Part shown: positions 20,501 to 20,613 of the stretch, in pieces
How positions within the stretch are numbered: position 1 is the first letter of the stretch
Layout: every line of letters begins with the position of its first letter
Assembly: GCA_022496185.1 (NCBI GenBank)
Contig: WTXG01000469.1
Coordinates: forward strand, 1 to 20,613
DNA length: 20,613 bases
Origin: Multifurca ochricompacta
Taxonomy: Eukaryota > Basidiomycota > Agaricomycetes > Russulales > Russulaceae
Direction: 5' to 3'
Position numbers and translations under genes: made by a program
Notes under the pieces: model-generated
Database searches by the model: none
Told to the model about the DNA's origin: nothing
What the model saw: the letters and a program-made list of their open reading frames with translations, nothing else

Positions 20501-20613
20501 CACCACAGAGATCATCTTCACAGAATCCACATTGATGCGCACACTTGTGACTAGTTTTGCAGCTGTGTCCACCTTCATGAAGCCGACTCCGGACACAGAA
20601 GAGATGGCACAGC
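17582..20613 (-). CDS. Cys/His-repeat protein with C-terminal von Willebrand A domain (5' end outside window)
   Basis: Function unknown; I recognise it as an Agaricomycete family. Minus-strand exons: 20497-20613, 20426-20449, 20298-20376, 20190-20249, 20051-20123, 19873-19998, 19705-19821, 19633-19642, 19478-19586, 19385-19422, 19017-19325, 18954-18962, 18865-18904, 18795-18811, 18567-18742, 18497-18514, 18089-18445, 17934-18023, 17715-17880, 17582-17653; about 669 codons. First come Cys/His repeats resembling NF-X1 spacing (AHLCGETC, HMCGE, LCPATCELC, CENCGYFC). Then HGSMTQTRWAVDGPDGTS, HVHIDYC and HGLHWRRSG. Last, a VWA domain with a complete MIDAS (DRSGSMS, GGTN, LSDGE). The stop is at 17582-17584 after RGSLMR. 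Single-base phase problems occur at the 20051/19998 junction, in exon 19705-19821 (one C short) and early in exon 18567-18742 (one base extra); these are sequencing errors or decay. Confidence 0.85.
18024..18088 (-). other. Probable GC-AG intron in the VWA domain
   Basis: The donor reads AAAG/GCACGT and the acceptor ATCAG. Using the GC donor gives WSTER-APVMIFLSDGE in frame. The only nearby GT donor (GTCCCT, four bases further on) shifts the frame and leads to a stop. Length is 65 nt. Confidence 0.75.
18497..18514 (-). other. 18-nt microexon entering the VWA metal site
   Basis: Between introns 18515-18566 (GTAAGA...ACAG) and 18446-18496 (GTAAAG...TTAG). With its neighbours it encodes VIFVIDR, and the next exon continues SGSMS. 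The DxSxS MIDAS motif is therefore interrupted by an intron. Confidence 0.88.
18954..18962 (-). other. 9-nt microexon of the VWA gene
   Basis: GCTTTAAAG lies between a 54-nt intron (18963-19016, GTGAGT...CTTAG) and a 49-nt intron (18905-18953, GTTATG...ACAAG). It joins ...RRSG to DPYTRDEQ as G-FK-D, in phase on both sides. A 10-nt microexon (19633-19642, TATACACAAG) lies a few exons upstream in the same gene. Confidence 0.8.

Overview
The window looks like nuclear DNA of a basidiomycete fungus, most likely an Agaricomycete. Genes are split by many canonical introns, almost all 45-67 nt. The two large edge genes match protein families I know from Agaricomycetes. No tRNA, rRNA or CRISPR was recognised. 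All exon structures were assembled by hand from splice signals, reading phase and remembered family conservation. No alignment was run.

Layout: (1) 1-4009, minus: most of a ZNFX1/Hrr1-type SF1 RNA helicase with an N-terminal CCCH zinc finger, running off the left edge. (2) 4010-10649: about 6.6 kb with no gene I can support, holding a diverged tandem duplication (4846-5470 and 5531-6100). (3) 10650-12132, plus: a UbiA-type aromatic prenyltransferase in ten exons. (4) 12133-14286: about 2.1 kb without a supported gene. (5) 14287-16073, plus: a COMT-like SAM-dependent O-methyltransferase in eight exons. (6) 16632-16955, minus: a decayed Cys/Lys-rich zinc-finger reading frame, probably from a mobile element, next to a 92-nt hairpin repeat. 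(7) 17582-20613, minus: the 3' half of a Cys/His-repeat protein with a C-terminal von Willebrand A domain, in at least 20 exons, running off the right edge.

The prenyltransferase and methyltransferase share a strand and are 2.15 kb apart with only non-coding sequence between. They read as a small secondary-metabolite locus that prenylates and then O-methylates an aromatic or meroterpenoid product (inference). The helicase family belongs to RNA silencing and genome defence. The VWA/Cys-repeat protein has no function I can name.

The most unusual signal is gene architecture. Introns and microexons (9, 10, 17, 17, 18, 18, 19, 24 and 24 nt) cut through the most conserved motifs, including a 19-nt exon that carries essentially only the Walker A loop. 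There are also stop-free introns whose length is a multiple of three, and one or two GC-AG introns. The three genes right of 10.6 kb each need one or more single-base corrections, mostly at short homopolymers, whereas the helicase needs none. This points to residual sequencing error or early decay.
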